From Brachypodius melanocephalos (taxonomy: Eukaryota > Chordata > Aves > Passeriformes > Pycnonotidae): a stretch of 64,000 nucleotides of DNA. Position 1 is the stretch's first letter, and each line of letters opens with the position of its first letter. The notes below the pieces were generated by a model that was given only the letters and a program-made list of their open reading frames with translations, was not told the origin of the DNA and did no database searches. Position numbers and translations under genes: made by a program. The DNA is taken from NCBI GenBank assembly GCA_013398615.1, contig VZSR01000170.1:3755523-3819522 (forward strand), given 5' to 3'. Below, piece after piece: positions 36,097 through 49,695 of this stretch.

Positions 36097-38549
36097 CTGA
36101 AATACACAAGGCAGCTCATTATTTTGCAATCTGGTTGCTAACCCCTGAACATGAAACAAATAACATGAGAAGAAGCCACTAATGACGGTGAAGGCACATT
36201 TGGCGATCCCAAAATATCATCATTAGAAACTACCAGTTAAAAAATAATGGATAAACAAAACCCTCTAGACAAAGGAAATAAGTTTATAATGAAGAGGTGA
36301 GAAACCATTTGAGGGAGAAGTCCTTTGGGGACACCAAGGGTTGATGTCCTTGTGGCCTCCATGCTTCCCATTGGTCCCTCACCTCCCATTTAAGTTGCCT
36401 ACTCAGATTGACTTGCAAGCTGAACCCAAACACCTGGAGGTATTTGACATCGTCCCCTGGATGCCAAAATATCCAGCATGCAAAATTCTGCCCTTTCCTC
36501 CTGGGTGTATTTCTTCCTTTACACACCTTATCACATCCCAGTGATCTCTCCCACTATTCAGGGGAACAGGAGGGCAGAATATGACACAGAAATGGAAACA
36601 GCCCAAATTTGTACATTTAGCACAGCACAAATGGTATTGAAAAGCACAACCCCACTGCCATCCTAGCTAAAAGTCAGAACAATAACAAACTATAATGCCA
36701 AACTTTTATATATCATGTCCTTCTAGTCAGAAAAGCAGAATTCTTTCTGTTTTTAAAAGGAGCAACAGAGGCACAGTGAATTAGTCCAAATCCACACCGC
36801 AAGCAAATGTTTGAGTCAGGACAAAAAACCCAGATGCCTCAAGTGTCACTGCAGTCTCTTTCCATCTAATGTTATTGACATCTACATCACACCAAGAAAA
36901 ACTTGCATCTGAACTAATCTTTTAGTTCCAAGGCTGAGAGTATGTACAGTCCCTCTGAGGAGAGCTGAGAGCTCCTCTCTCATGGCTGGCTCCCTCCAGC
37001 TTTCCATATTAAGGCTGCTTTTGCAGGGATGGAGAGGTTGCCATATTTAAAGAAAGTCACCCCAGCAGGTGGAAGAAAGGAAAGACAGGACTAGGAATTC
37101 TGGTATTCCAGAAGAGATCACAAGCACATTTCTAAAGGACTACTGTAATCACCTCAAAGGAAAAGGCATTTTGAAAACCAACACAAAGATCCACTCTTTC
37201 CTGATATTTTTTCTCAAAGAAATGCACATGGGTCAGGATTTAAGGGTCTTCTTCACTACCAGTCCTTATTTCTCAAATAGATCCTTCACATCAGCACGGC
37301 TGTATGGAGCTGAAAACAAGCTCTAACCTGAGACTGAATAAATAAAAGTATTTATAAATAAGTAAAGCAGGGCAGTATCACTGTTGCACATCTTGCCCAC
37401 CTCAGAAACCCTGGTGTCAAATGCTCCCAATTAACCCAGGGCACACAGGTGGGTAAGAGGATCATGCCAGTAATGTAACACCAAATCTGGGTAGATATCA
37501 TGATACTGTATTAAGTAGCCACAGCTACCTCATGCACACATCTCAGGTGAAGAAACTGGAAAAAGGGAAGCCAGTCAGCTTGGTTTGTTGGTGGAGAAGA
37601 TGACAGCAAAGACCAGAGCAAAGAGCCCAGAATACAAGTGGTGTATTGCTGGAAAAGCCATAGTTATGGACACAAGAAATGCTGCAGCTCTGTGTGTTGA
37701 TAATATATGCCAAAATGGGGTTTGTAGGTCAGTTGCCAGATGCATTGCAATCAGTTGGGTTAAGCCTCTTACCTGACCTGGGTGTAAATTGAATTCAATC
37801 CTCTTAGCATCTGATTCAAGGTAGGAACACATGGATTTAAAGCCTCTCAGAGCAGGTATTTTATCTATATTTTCTTCATCGCAGATGAATGCTTCAACCA
37901 CCAAGCTCTTGGATAAATCAGCCCTGACTCCAACCTTAAAAAGAGGGGTTTCAGCCAAATACGGCAAATTTGGGCTCTTTTCACAAATACCATTTAAATG
38001 ACTGAAAGCATATTGCTAAACTTAACAGACTATCTTTGTTCTAACTTACTAAACACCTTACATATCACATTTAATTCTGATAAATCAAAATGGCAATTCA
38101 AAACTGAGGCAGGGAGGTTTGGGGGTGAAGAATCGTGCTTCCAAACGTGACCATTATCCGAGCACTGCGAGCCCTGCTTTGTTATGCTGCAGAGCGCTGA
38201 CACCCTCGGATAGTAACAGCAACAATAAAAAAAACCCCACACTCAGAAGAATTAAATCCCTAAACAAGCCACAACTAGTCAGGAAGCACTGTTCATTAAA
38301 AAGCCTGCAAATCATACCCCAGTGCCTGGAGCAGCACAAGCTGTGGCTTTTAAGCTCCCAAGTCCCTGTTCTTGAAGGAAAGAAGTGCTCAGGCTGCGCT
38401 GCCTTTTGTCTCCTGGCAGGAGCGAGCTTTCAGAGGGCTGTCGTGTGCCTGCACAACCCTTCCCAGAGCTGCTTGTCACCCAGTGACAGATTTAGGCAGA
38501 AATCAAAGGCCAGTTTCCAGATTTCAGGGATTAGCAAAGCGGTGTGGGT

Positions 38550-38645
38550 CATTCCTGACTGACACCTCCGCTGGGATTCGCGCTCGGTCCTCGAATCACC
38601 CGGGAACACGGGCAGACAGGCAGGAACCACACGCACAACCATGCA
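38550..38645. other. Small CpG cluster in the large intron
   Basis: About eight CpG in under 100 bases (CTCCGCTGGGATTCGCGCTC, CCTCGAATCACCCGGG), well above the local background. No repeat or coding frame is recognised. It may be regulatory or a recently methylation-protected stretch. Confidence 0.3.
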
Positions 38646-39473
38646 GTGAGAGCTCCAATTGTAACTTTTCCATCCATCCAATTTAGGAGACTGTTCCCAG
38701 TTTGCAACAGGATGCCATTATCAAACTCTCTGCTGTGAAATACAGCCTCCATGCTGGAATAAAAGCTGTAATGCCATTAGCAATAAAGACTTCCTCCTTT
38801 CCCTAGAGGATCACTGTGCCAATTTTCTTGGAATATTTTAGATATTCTCCAGACTTCCACATGTCATCTCTAAAAAAGAAAAATCATACCTAGGTCCTAT
38901 TCTCTATTAAATTGCCTCTATGGATGCAGTTTTCGACCTTTTCACTTCTGCATTCTATGCATCACACACAACACAGGCCATCCACAATACTGATAAGCCA
39001 TGTTTCTGATGGAAAACAAATTCACAGCTCCCTCACAGCTAGCTGAGACTTCTGGACTAGAGAGAGAAAATTCAAGAAAACATATTTTTCCGCTTTTATT
39101 TTATTTTAAGATTTTGGTTCGTCAAAGCTGAAACTTCTGATGGGAAACTTGACCATATCAGTAGGAAATTTCTTTGGAAAAAAAATATCTTAGAAGCAAA
39201 ACACAAATCTTATTCTACTGACAAAAACCTCAGAACGGCCAATGGCTTAAAAACCATGGCACTGTGAGTGCTCAGATACAGGAGACTGCAATATCCCATT
39301 TAAAGCAAGCACAGGGCTTCGACCTGCATTGAAGTGGCTACTGGTTACTGTAGGGCAGTGCTCTTATTTTTGCACTTCATTTCAGAGTGAGATTTCAGAA
39401 GATTTCAAAAGGAAGGACAACTCTTTTCAAACCAGCTGTTTGCCTGAGTAGACCTTGAGGTGCTGATCACAGA

Positions 39474-39745
39474 ACCATCACAGAATGGTTTGGGGTGGAG
39501 CAGTTCTTAAAGATCACTTAATTCCAGTCCCCTGCTGTGGGCAAGGACACATTTTATTCAACCAGGTTGCTCAGGGCCCCATCCAACCTAGCCTTGATAT
39601 TAGCCCCAAATCAATACAATTATTTGGAAATATCTGGAGCATTAGTGGCAAGATGATATTTAGGCAGGCTGTTCCTTGGTTAGAAGGAGAAGCTGCTGCC
39701 AGGAAAGCCTTTTTGCAATACTCATGTCTTCTCCCAAAACTCTGA
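39474..39745 (-). mobile_element. CR1 LINE, 3' fragment in the SLC7A11 intron
   Basis: CATCACAGAATGGTTTGGGG, AAAGATCACTTAATTCCAGT and GCTCAGGGCCCCATCCAACC are clear reversed CR1. Beyond about 39600 the match becomes weak but the layout continues. Confidence 0.82.
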
Positions 39746-40315
39746 AGAAAATCAGTATCAAAAGGAATCTGGGGAAATCTGAATGAGGAAAATATTGGCT
39801 CTATAAATAAAAAGCCTTTTTAAAAGTGAGTGAGAGACAATTAGGACAGCTTCTACGTAGCTGAATGTTGACTAAAATTGAATTGAAACCCCATACCTTT
39901 TAAGACTTACCCATCCCTAGCTGCTATTCAAAGCTGCTATCTTCCCCTTCTGCCCTATATACAGAGCAACTGTAATGAAGAATCACACTTGAACAAAGAG
40001 CACATTTACCTTGTGATTCCCAGGAAAAGAGTCACCGAGGAGCCTGCCATCAACAGAGAAGCTCAGTGTTGGGAATACAGCTAGCCCATCCTGTGCCATA
40101 CAGGGCTGAAATGGTTGCCAAGCAATGCTGTGTATTTCTTGGAAAGAAATTTCTTTCCCCTAGAGCCTGTAAAAGACACCAGAGCTAGGGCACGTGGTTC
40201 AGTTAATCCAGATAAGCACTGGATTTTGTATTTAACCTTCAGTGTTGCAGAATCATAGATCTTCTGATAATCAGCTCTAATACATCTCCGCTCCTACAAA
40301 CATTTTTGCAAGAAA

Positions 40316-40392
40316 AAGCTGAAAGCAGAGCAAGCAAGAGAAGGGAAAAAGAGAAAAAAAAAAGATAAAAGGAAAAAGAGAAAGAAAACCTG
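40316..40392 (+). repeat. Polypurine tract
   Basis: Nearly pure A/G over about 75 bases (GAAAGCAGAGC through AAAGATAAAAGGAAAAAGAG). Low-complexity sequence that could form unusual DNA structures. Confidence 0.85.
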
Positions 40393-43300
40393 AGCAAGAA
40401 CCTGAGGATGAGGAAAACCACGTCAATCAATCAGCTGAGCAACATCCCTAGAAATGTACAGCACATATCCCAGGTTAATGGGAACTTCTATAAGAGCAAA
40501 CAGTGAGCACTAAGAGCTGTGTCCACTGAGGGCTGTTCCTTCTGTGAAATGACAACCACACAGTCAAAGACACCCCTCCAAGCCAGCTGAGTCCACAAGA
40601 GTGAAGCACCTTGTTGCCACACTCTTTGTCACTTAGAGGTCACACCAAAACCTTCTCCTTGCATCCGTATCAAAGCCAACATGGTCAACTGTCCTGGGCA
40701 AAGCACCAGCGGGGCCCAGCCAGGAAACATAAATAAAAAGGTCTAAATATATCACTTAATTACTGATAAAGTTACATGAAATTACATCTTTACTGTAGCA
40801 AGGAAATTGTGGAAGATAACTTTACATATAAATTTAGAATTAAAATAGTAAAGAAGGAGAGAAATCCTAATTCCCTCACATGATTTATGGGCAAGTATTT
40901 GCTTAGTTTTCATGAGCGTGATGCTGTATATTCTGTATTTCCTTAGCAGAAAATTTACCACCAGAGGAGTTTCAAAAGTTCCCTTGTGCAATAATTTATT
41001 CACCATTTGCAATCTGCTAAGCAATTTCCCAAATGAACTCTCCCCAGATTTTGGCACTCTTTTTAAAATCTACTCATCCACTGCACTGCCCACAGCACCA
41101 AAGCTTGGCAGAAAAAGAGCAAATTTATCACAAGGGCAAATTTATCCAAATAACCTGACACTGGAAAAAAAGTAACCGAATAGAGAAAGTGGCAAGAGAA
41201 ATTTAATATTCCCAGGGCTTCAGTGACAAGAAGACAATACAGGCTGGCCTTAGTAAGGGCTGTGTGTTGCAGAGCCCAAACTCTGTCTCTCACCACTCCC
41301 AGGCAGTCATTCCATGAGCTGTGGCAATCCCAAATCCTGGACAGCAAGCAGTACATTTTGATATAAACTCACTTATCCCTGACATGTTCTTCATGTAAAA
41401 AAAGCAGCCTATAAGACAACACATTACACTGAAATATCAAATAGTCCTCGCCATGTCAACAGGTGGAAAAAAAACTATGATCTGATGCACCTGCTAGGAG
41501 AAAAGGCAGATGTGAAACCTCAAAGGACTCCCAGGACTGAATCAAAGCCAGGAATAGAGAGACAAAAGGGATGGGAATCATCACAGCACCTCTCAAATCC
41601 ACATATTTCTACATGCTAACCAGTGTCTCAGCAACTGCTGCCTTCAGTGACAAGCTATTATTATTTTGTTTATTGAAGTGAAGATTCCCATCAGCAAATC
41701 ATCTCTTCCCTCCACTGCCTCCCAATATGTTCCATCCTTATATTCCAGATCAGAGGAACTTGCAGTCTGCGGGCTTGCAGCTTAGACAATATTCAATTAC
41801 ATAACTGCCCTTCATCATCCTGTGATCTTTTTTGGGTTTTTTTTGATTTTGAGAGGAGGAATGAAAGAAAGGAAAGCCCAGTCACTCTCATTTACACCAC
41901 CACATGCTCCACGGATGTTACTGCTGAGTTTTAAGGGGCTCCCCTTCTTCATTTCCATGCTTTGGTTCCATCTCTCTTACTTCAGAGACTCAGCAGCATG
42001 ACGCTGGGATAAAAAAAGTGAAGAATCGGGCTACAGTCTGCATTTAAAAGCCTTCCCGCCTTCTACCACCTAGCAAGGGAAGAAAAGAGCTTCTGCTGTG
42101 CTAATTACTTGTTTACTTCTCAGTGTTTGACTTCACTGGTTCAGGTTATAATTGCTTTGAAAGGTGTAAATAGGGTCTTCCACCACCGACTGACTTTAAA
42201 GGGTCATACTGTGTTGTCAGTGTGCTGCAAAAGGCAGGAAATTTCCTCAACTTCTCAGATGTTTGCAGCACTCTTTCCAACAGGTTTTCCTCAAAAACTA
42301 ATTAGCATAAACACTGGCTTATCTTAAGATTTAGGCATTAATTGCACAGGGCAAAACTCTTTTCCATAAAACATCTCCTTTCAGGCAAACCCTCCCAGCT
42401 CAAGTCTCAGGAAGTAAATCTGTCCACAGCCCTTGAGAAACAGAATAGTTGTTATGCTCACGAGGGGATTTGCCTTATTTTAATAGAGATTTAAAGCTGG
42501 CTTTAAATTTAAAGCTGTCTGTGTGTCCAAGCTCGGGTTGCCAAGCCAGATCTGAGCAGAGTGCTCGTTTACGTCATGGCCCAAGCCCCACCCTGCCAAG
42601 TCAATACCTTTTATGAAACATCTTTCTTGGAAGAGCAGGATGGATCGATCTGAAACCAGCCAGAGACACTCCTCGTGGTCAAGCAGGATCCTGGATCATT
42701 TTGCAGAGAGTGGGCAGCATTACTGGCATTCCCAAAGAAAACTGTGCCAACGTAGTTGCCAACATCATTCTATCCATGATGACAGCTAAACACACAAAGG
42801 ACTTTTGAGATTACAGCACTAATTAGTCTCTCTGTCTCTGTTTGGCCATTTCTTGTATAGCAGGCAGGTGAGCACTGTTAGGAGCCAGAAACTGAGCACA
42901 AGAGGCAGCACACAGAGCTACTGTGGGGGCTAATTTTTAAAATCTCTTTAAAAGAAGAAATGGAACCCAGACTTGAACCATAAAACATTGATCACCCCCT
43001 GTGATTTCTCAGTCAACTCTATTTCCATAAGTACATCGAGTGCCAGTGTTCAACATCTTCATGTTACCTCAGTTCCAAACCTACAGTACGAAGTTTGCAA
43101 TTGTATCTAAAAGACAGGTGAATAACCAGACGTGGCTTTTATTTTGCACTCTAACTTGACCCCAAGTTACATCCCTCCTGAGAACCTGAAAGTCCCAGGG
43201 AGCTTGCTTTTCTTTCCTATCACTGCAGTCATACCTGCAGGGAACCAAGCCTACCCCAGAAACTCAGGTGTACTTTTTGTTAGAGGCTGGGAGGCTTCAC

Positions 43301-45681
43301 CAGAGAACAGCCAGGTGCCTGGAAAATGCAGGATCTCTAGCAAAGGAGCTGCATTTTGCATTTCAGAACCTGAAACTGTAGCAAAGATGCCCAGAAGACA
43401 ATAGTTATTTATCTAGTGTATTGCAACAAAAGTGAGGTTTAGGTTCGACCTGTAATTAAAAGGTTGTCTGCCACTCTCACAAAAGCTTGCCTTTTAAAAA
43501 ACAGCATAGTCTAAGTTGAGAGGATTCAAATACAAATACATTGTCACTCCTGAGTTTGACAAATTACTTCTGTTTCTATCTTACATCATCCTTTAACATC
43601 TCCTTTTATTTCATTTGTGGGAAACCTTAATGTCCTCAAGGAAGTTTGTCACCTTTTTCACCTTTGCCTTCACAAACCTCAGATTTTACCTTTATTGCCC
43701 AGCTCTCTCTCAGTCAAGAGCTGGAAGGAGCACCTCTGCTCTCCCAAAAAGCTCCATCATTTTATTTTCTTCTGAGGTCTATTTGCTGGAAGTGCTCCCA
43801 GTACTGCCAGTAGTGTAGATTATGGTGGGAAGCACCAGTAAATCACAGTGCCTGCCTGGAGGCAAGGAAGCCATAACAACAAACCTGACACACACAGGGC
43901 CATGAAAACAAAACACCTGCCTGCACCCAGCTCCTGTATGGAAATGAAGGGGAAAGGGGCACAGGAACAATCCAAAGCATTTCCTCCAAGCTGCTTTATT
44001 TAGCATGTGGCAGTGGGTCTGCCTTCCTCTTAACTGCTCCATACCAACACATACTTCACTGCCAGAATTATACAAATGTAAAAGGGAGGATGTGAAGTAA
44101 TTGTGTATTAAAAGCAGGTTAATTTATTCCAGCAGGCTCTCCCAGGAATTTGAAATTATTAATTCCCTAAGCAAATGACAAAGCAACACTTGGAGGAATG
44201 CAAGGCTGGCAAGGCTGCTATCATTCCCAAAATGAGCTACTCCAGCTCACAGCCTGGCAACAAGTGGCCTGAATACAGCACACCTCACTCAGTTCCAGTG
44301 GAAGGTACAGGAAGGAATGCTACCCCTCCTCAGCCCCTCTAAAACCTGGACTTTTTGGGAAGCATCACTAATGACTCCTTACAGTAAATAATAAAGGAAG
44401 GCAAATGCTTAGGTGCACAGAGCACGGAAGAAAGAGAATATGTCTCTGTGTGTATGTGCATAAAAGGAGCCAGATTTTTCATACTTGCTAAATTCCTTGA
44501 CATTTAATTTTGAGCAGGAGAGTTTCCACAATGCCAAGGATCATAAAGGAGCAATTTGCTGCTGTATGTTACCATTGATATTCCAGCATGAATGAAAATT
44601 GCACCATTTGGTGATGAAAAGAGCAGCTATTTGTAATAAGGAGCACCATGGAAACTGAAATATCATTTACCAGGCTCTTCTTCTGAAGGAATTCAAAATG
44701 AGAAAAATGGTAACTGCAGGTGCCTCAAAGCATTAGCATTTTTAAAGACGCAAAAAGGTGTAAACGAAATTAAAGGGAGATGTCTTAACAATACTGCACT
44801 GCCATGAAGGTGGCTACCTGGCAGATAAATTGTGTTCTCTGCAGAAAGCAGGGAAATGATGGTCTTGCTAAGGACAGCCCAGCAGACCACCTGCAGGTGT
44901 GGGACAGCCCATACAGCAAACTGAAATAACTCTGCAGGAGTTCTGACATAGAACAGAAATCCAGAAAACTCCAAATGTGAGTTTAAATATGCCTCAGCAG
45001 CACACAGTGACTGGAAGAACTTGAATGGAGTTCAAATGGGAATGTAAATTTTTTCTATTTTATTATCGTCTGTGCTTTGAGTAAGGAAATAGTAAGCTGA
45101 AATTCTCTCTCACTAAGCCTTCATAATGCTGAAACTACAATCACAGGCATAGGAGAAAAGCTTATCCTTCTCTTTTCTGATGAAGTGATATCATGAAGCA
45201 AAATAGGCACAATTTTCAAAATGACAAATGAGGCTGAGATTTCCTTTTTCTGTGTTCAAACTGAAAAATCTTAAATATAACCTTAAACATAACCTTAGAG
45301 AGTTAATGCTGAAACTCTGCTGCAAATCAAGTTCCCTGCAGTTGGTAATGACATGAAATAGCCAGACTTATTAGCCTGTTTCAATTATCTTGGACAGTAT
45401 AATCATTGAGAGTCGGGATTTTAAGGCTGACTCATCTTTGCAATTGCACACTGTTCAGTGTAGCCTCTGTCAAAAATGCCCTGCTCTTCCATGCTAAAAT
45501 CTTAAAATGAAAGTGATAATGAGGGTTTATACAGAATTTACCACACTATCTCTTATCCTGACCCATAGCATCAATTTTAAAGGACCATGTACTAGTGCCA
45601 TCAAAATTCCCTACATCCTGGCACTCCACGGCACCCAGCACCAGCCTCCCTGACATCTGCATTTGAAAGTGAACCTAGATA

Positions 45682-46030
45682 ATCACACAGTCATAGAAGG
45701 GTTTGGGTTGAAAGGGACCATTAAATGCCATCTAGTCCTACTTCCCTGAGAAGCACAGGGACCCTTTCCACTAGGTCAGATCGCTCAGAACCCCACCCAA
45801 CCTGGCCTTGAATGTTTCCAGGGATGAGGCATCTTCCATTGCCCTGGGCAACCCATCCCACTGCTTTACAATCCTCACTGTAAACCCCTTCTTCCAAGTA
45901 TCTAACCTAAACCTAGCCTCCTTTGGTTTAAAATCATTAACCCTTTTCCTATAGATTGAAACAGATCCTGCTAAAAATTCTGTCTTCATTTTTCTTGCAG
46001 GCCCCCATTTAATAACAGCAGCTCTGGGGA
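45682..46030 (-). mobile_element. CR1 LINE, longest copy in the window
   Basis: The block includes ACCCCACCCAACCTGGCCTT, TTCCAGGGATGAGGCATCTT, ACCCATCCCACTGCTTTACA and, further 5'-ward, TGCTAAAAATTCTGTCTTCA with GCAGGCCCCCATTTAA. The minus-strand frame reads EARFRLDTWKKGFTVRIVKQ, the CR1 reverse-transcriptase end. It is oriented with SLC7A11. Confidence 0.92.
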
Positions 46031-48166
46031 ACAGGACAAATTTATGTGTTCGTTTAGCAACAGTGCTTGCAAGATGTTTTTTCAGTAACCCAAATAAGCA
46101 CAAAACAAATGGCAGGATTTGGGCCTCCATGGGCAAAATTATGTTCTTAAAGGCAGAGAAGATATGTAATTCACTGTGCTCCAGGGTCATTCTCATACAG
46201 CATCCTGACTCTGTCAACACTTAACACCAAGCTCAGGTGGCCTACAGCTTGGATCTATTCATGCCTGGGATAGCCTGCAACTAAGTAAAAGCCTCTCCTC
46301 ATGGCTTTCACCATCACCGAGCAAGAATCCTAAAGCATTTCTGCTTATTTTCACATCCATTGAAATTTTTCTCCCTTAGACTCACAAGCAGCTTGTTCTC
46401 TAATGGGAGTCTTGCCCAAGGAAAAGGAATTTCACTGTCTTCTATGTTCTTTGTGGATAAATCTTCACTTTTATCTGGTTTTGCTGAGCAACTGTTTTTT
46501 TTTTCTGTAATAAACAGATACCATAAACTAGAAGTGTCTGTCATTCCTTTACAGTGTTGGATTAATGCAAATTTTCTTTCCTCTAAAACACCCCCACATA
46601 GAAGTTAAACCTCTTGTCATATCAGAGTGCTCCTATTCATTATCCATTCTCCATGGAGGACGTCTCTAAATTGCTGTTAGAGCTTTTCAAATGATGGTAT
46701 CAAAACTATTCTTGTAAGAGATGTTCCATTTCATCATACTTCAAAAAACTAAATACTGTTATTACATAGTCCACTTTTTCACAATAAACAAAATATAATG
46801 ACAAGGTGAAGATGCAAATAACAGCACTCGTTCAACAGCAAGTGTTGCAAGTGAATGAGGATTGACATAATAAACCACAGCAGCACAACTTGTGAAATGC
46901 AGATTATTCACTTCACAGCACCCCTGGAGCATTAACGATCTTATATAAATCCTCTTCGTTTATGTTTAATGGATATAGGCTGTACTGCAACTTAAATGAC
47001 TAAAAACCCTAATGGCCACTTAGTTAACAATAGTCATTCCATAAATAAAATATCACTGTCACTATGTGTTTGAAATCCCAAGACATTCAAAGCCAAATAT
47101 CAACATGTAAATAAATTACACTGCAAGTGACCAGAACCTGCTCCCAGCACATCTGCACACCCATAAGCACTCACACAAAACAGCCACCATGCAGGGAAGG
47201 CGTGTGCAAGGGAATAGGAATCTCAGCATTCACCAGCTAAGATCAATGCTTCTCTGATGGAAATTCCGCTGTGAAAAACACCAGAAAGGATGTACTCATC
47301 TACAGAAAGGTGTACAAAGCCAAATTGTCTCATTTTGATATGACTGTTACACATCTTAAATACAAGCCAGCAATCTCACTACCTATTAAAGATGAGCAAT
47401 CAGATGAGAGAACCCCATTTAATGTCTCGTACAAAAAGACTGTGTCAGAGTAAGTTATTGTGCTGGCTGAGCTGAGTGGAACATGAAGGAACATGTTCCT
47501 TTTCTTGTGTGTGGCAATACCATTGCTATTGGAATTTTGACCATGCTGTTCTAAAGAACAGCTACTCATGGTGGCATGGCACGTGTTAATGACTCTTTGT
47601 GCATTATGAAACTCCAATCTGATGTGCTTGGCTGCAATATTGCCAATTGTCTTTGCAAATTTTGTTGCCCGCTCCTTTGTTTGTATTTTATTCTCCGATG
47701 TTGTGTCTTATCCCAGTAAAAAATGCTGTCTTGCTTCCTGTGACAGTCACCTCATCACCTCTATCAGATGGTGCCAGCCATCATCAGCCTAATGGTGCAC
47801 CAATAAAAGATTCACTGTTAATGACAAGCAAGATGCTGCTACATGAGCTTCCCTAACACTGCCTTAGCGCTCTGCTCTTCCTCATTTTTGAGGCTCAGTG
47901 TTAAAGAGAAAAAGAAATAAAAAGTGGCAGAAGAGGGTCATCCCCTTCTGGCTCCAGGACAGGATGCAGCACATACAGATCACAACGTTGCATTATGAAC
48001 TAAAGTTGCTGTCCCTGCCCTGTACAACTAACCATAGGTAGTGAGGGTGGCTTGCTTTCACAAATACCAGGATGAAGGGTTGTGAGACCTCTTTTTCTAT
48101 ACCCAGGCTACAAACTAACACTGACAGTACCCATGAGAAAAGGCTGATCTACAATTTCATAAGGAA

Positions 48167-48660
48167 TGTCACGGTTTTGACTGGGGTTTACAGTGGGATT
48201 TCAGTGCTGTTTGAAACAGATTTAAATCTCAGACCAAAACATTAGGGCGAGTGCTCTGAGTCACCTCCTTTCCCAGCCACCATTAGTCAGCTAATTGGTA
48301 AATACAGAAATAAGAGCTTAAACATCAGACAAAACCAGGTTCAGGTTTTGAAGTGGGAAGGAGAAAACCTGGGGGAGGTTTGCCTACAATGCAGAGCAGC
48401 ACCCACATTAGAAATTCTATATAATACACTTGCTTTCACAAAGAGTGCAACACCCCCAGGACCCAAGACAGATGTGAGGTGTAGCTGCAGCGACTGTTCT
48501 GAACCACCTCAGCTGGACTTGTCACCCTAGTGAATTTATTAATTCTTCTATCTTCTATCAGGCCTCCTGCTTATGAACCACCAAAAGAGAATGAAAATGT
48601 CTCGTGGAAGCTCCACCGTGGCCAAGAGAAGAGCTGCTCAGCCCTGAGGAACCCACCACC
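48167..48660 (+). mobile_element. LTR-like segment starting TGTCACGG, 3' end uncertain
   Basis: The segment opens with TGTCACGGTTTTGACTGGGG, which resembles the start of another avian LTR family as I remember it. It contains a TATA box (TATATAA, 48418-48424) about 250 bp in, followed by a stretch on stop-rich, non-coding sequence. I could not find a matching duplication of the bases before 48167, so the right end is a guess and the copy may be truncated. It could instead be an unrelated dispersed repeat. Confidence 0.42.
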
Positions 48661-48908
48661 TCTCCAGTAAAACACACTCAGTTCTGCAGCTCTGGACCTT
48701 CAGCAGCACATCAGTCCTGCAAGGGATTTTTATTCCCTCCATGAATATTTTGCTGAGCAGCTCAGGTTCCCCATAAAGAGGACACTGTCACCCTTCAATG
48801 TCCCTCAGTGAAACAGAAATAGATGTTAGAACAGTTTTGCATGTGTTTCAGCCGGTGAAAACGAAGGAAAATCCAGGGCAATGGAAACTTTGAAGGTTAC
48901 AGTGTTTT

Positions 48909-48930
48909 GTGTTACATTACATTACATTAC
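48909..48930 (+). repeat. Short (ATTAC)n microsatellite
   Basis: About four copies of TTACA in tandem. Confidence 0.85.
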
Positions 48931-49569
48931 CCTGCTGGTAAATTACAATAAAGATTGCAATTTTTCCAGCTACCCAGAGAGACTGTGGATAAACATTTGT
49001 TTTACTTCCTTAGGAAGCTGATTCATAGTAACCATGATTCACATAAACAAACAGAAGTGATTTAAAAAACAAAAAAAGCAAAACCAGCAAGAGGAAAGAA
49101 AACAAACCTTGCGCTCAGCAGGTTATCACCTTGGCAAACAAAACGAGCCATGAGGGCTAGAAAGGAGCAACCTGCTGCGTGGTGACACACCACCATGCAC
49201 CACACACTGAATAGCCACTGAGGGGACAGCACCTGGCCTTGTCACATCCTCACACCTTGGAGACACCAAAGCTCCAAGAAGCAGGGTGCCTGCAGGACCA
49301 CTCTTGGCACCTGGGACACATCTTCTCCACTCTGGAGCAGGAGGGAGGGAGGAAGCTCCAGCTGAGCTCCCTGGGCTTTGCTTCCTCATAAGAGGTGCCA
49401 CAGGCTTGGCAGAGGAAAACCTGTCTGAGGGCTTGTATCCTCAGTGTTCACTTCCATGTAGGTGTTTGCCCCTTCTGCAGGTAAAACCTCACCCATGCCT
49501 GGCCACGGCACCTGCCATCATCATCAATGAATCAACAAAAGCAGGCACTTGTAAAAATCAAAAGATTGA

Positions 49570-49695
49570 AATAATCCAATAATCCTGGTTGGAAGGGACC
49601 TTAAAGACCACCTAGTTCCAACCCTCTGCCGTGGACAGGGACACCTTCCCCTTGACCAGTTTGCTCAGTCCTCATCCCCTTAGAAGAGATTAGCC
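49570..49695 (-). mobile_element. CR1 LINE, 3' fragment
   Basis: GGTTGGAAGGGACCTTAAAG, CACCTAGTTCCAACCCTCTG and GGACAGGGACACCTTCCCCT match the last ~120 bp of CR1 in reverse; relatively little diverged. Confidence 0.9.

Noticed and set aside
37575..37967. 130-codon minus-strand frame with a hydrophobic C-terminal half (LYSGLFALVFAVIFS)
   Set aside because: On the gene strand and membrane-like, so checked as a possible extra xCT exon; it does not match any xCT segment and the flanking exons already join in frame.
45771..46220. 149-codon frame suggesting a protein gene
   Set aside because: Its recognisable half is the relic of the CR1 reverse transcriptase end, already listed as a mobile element.
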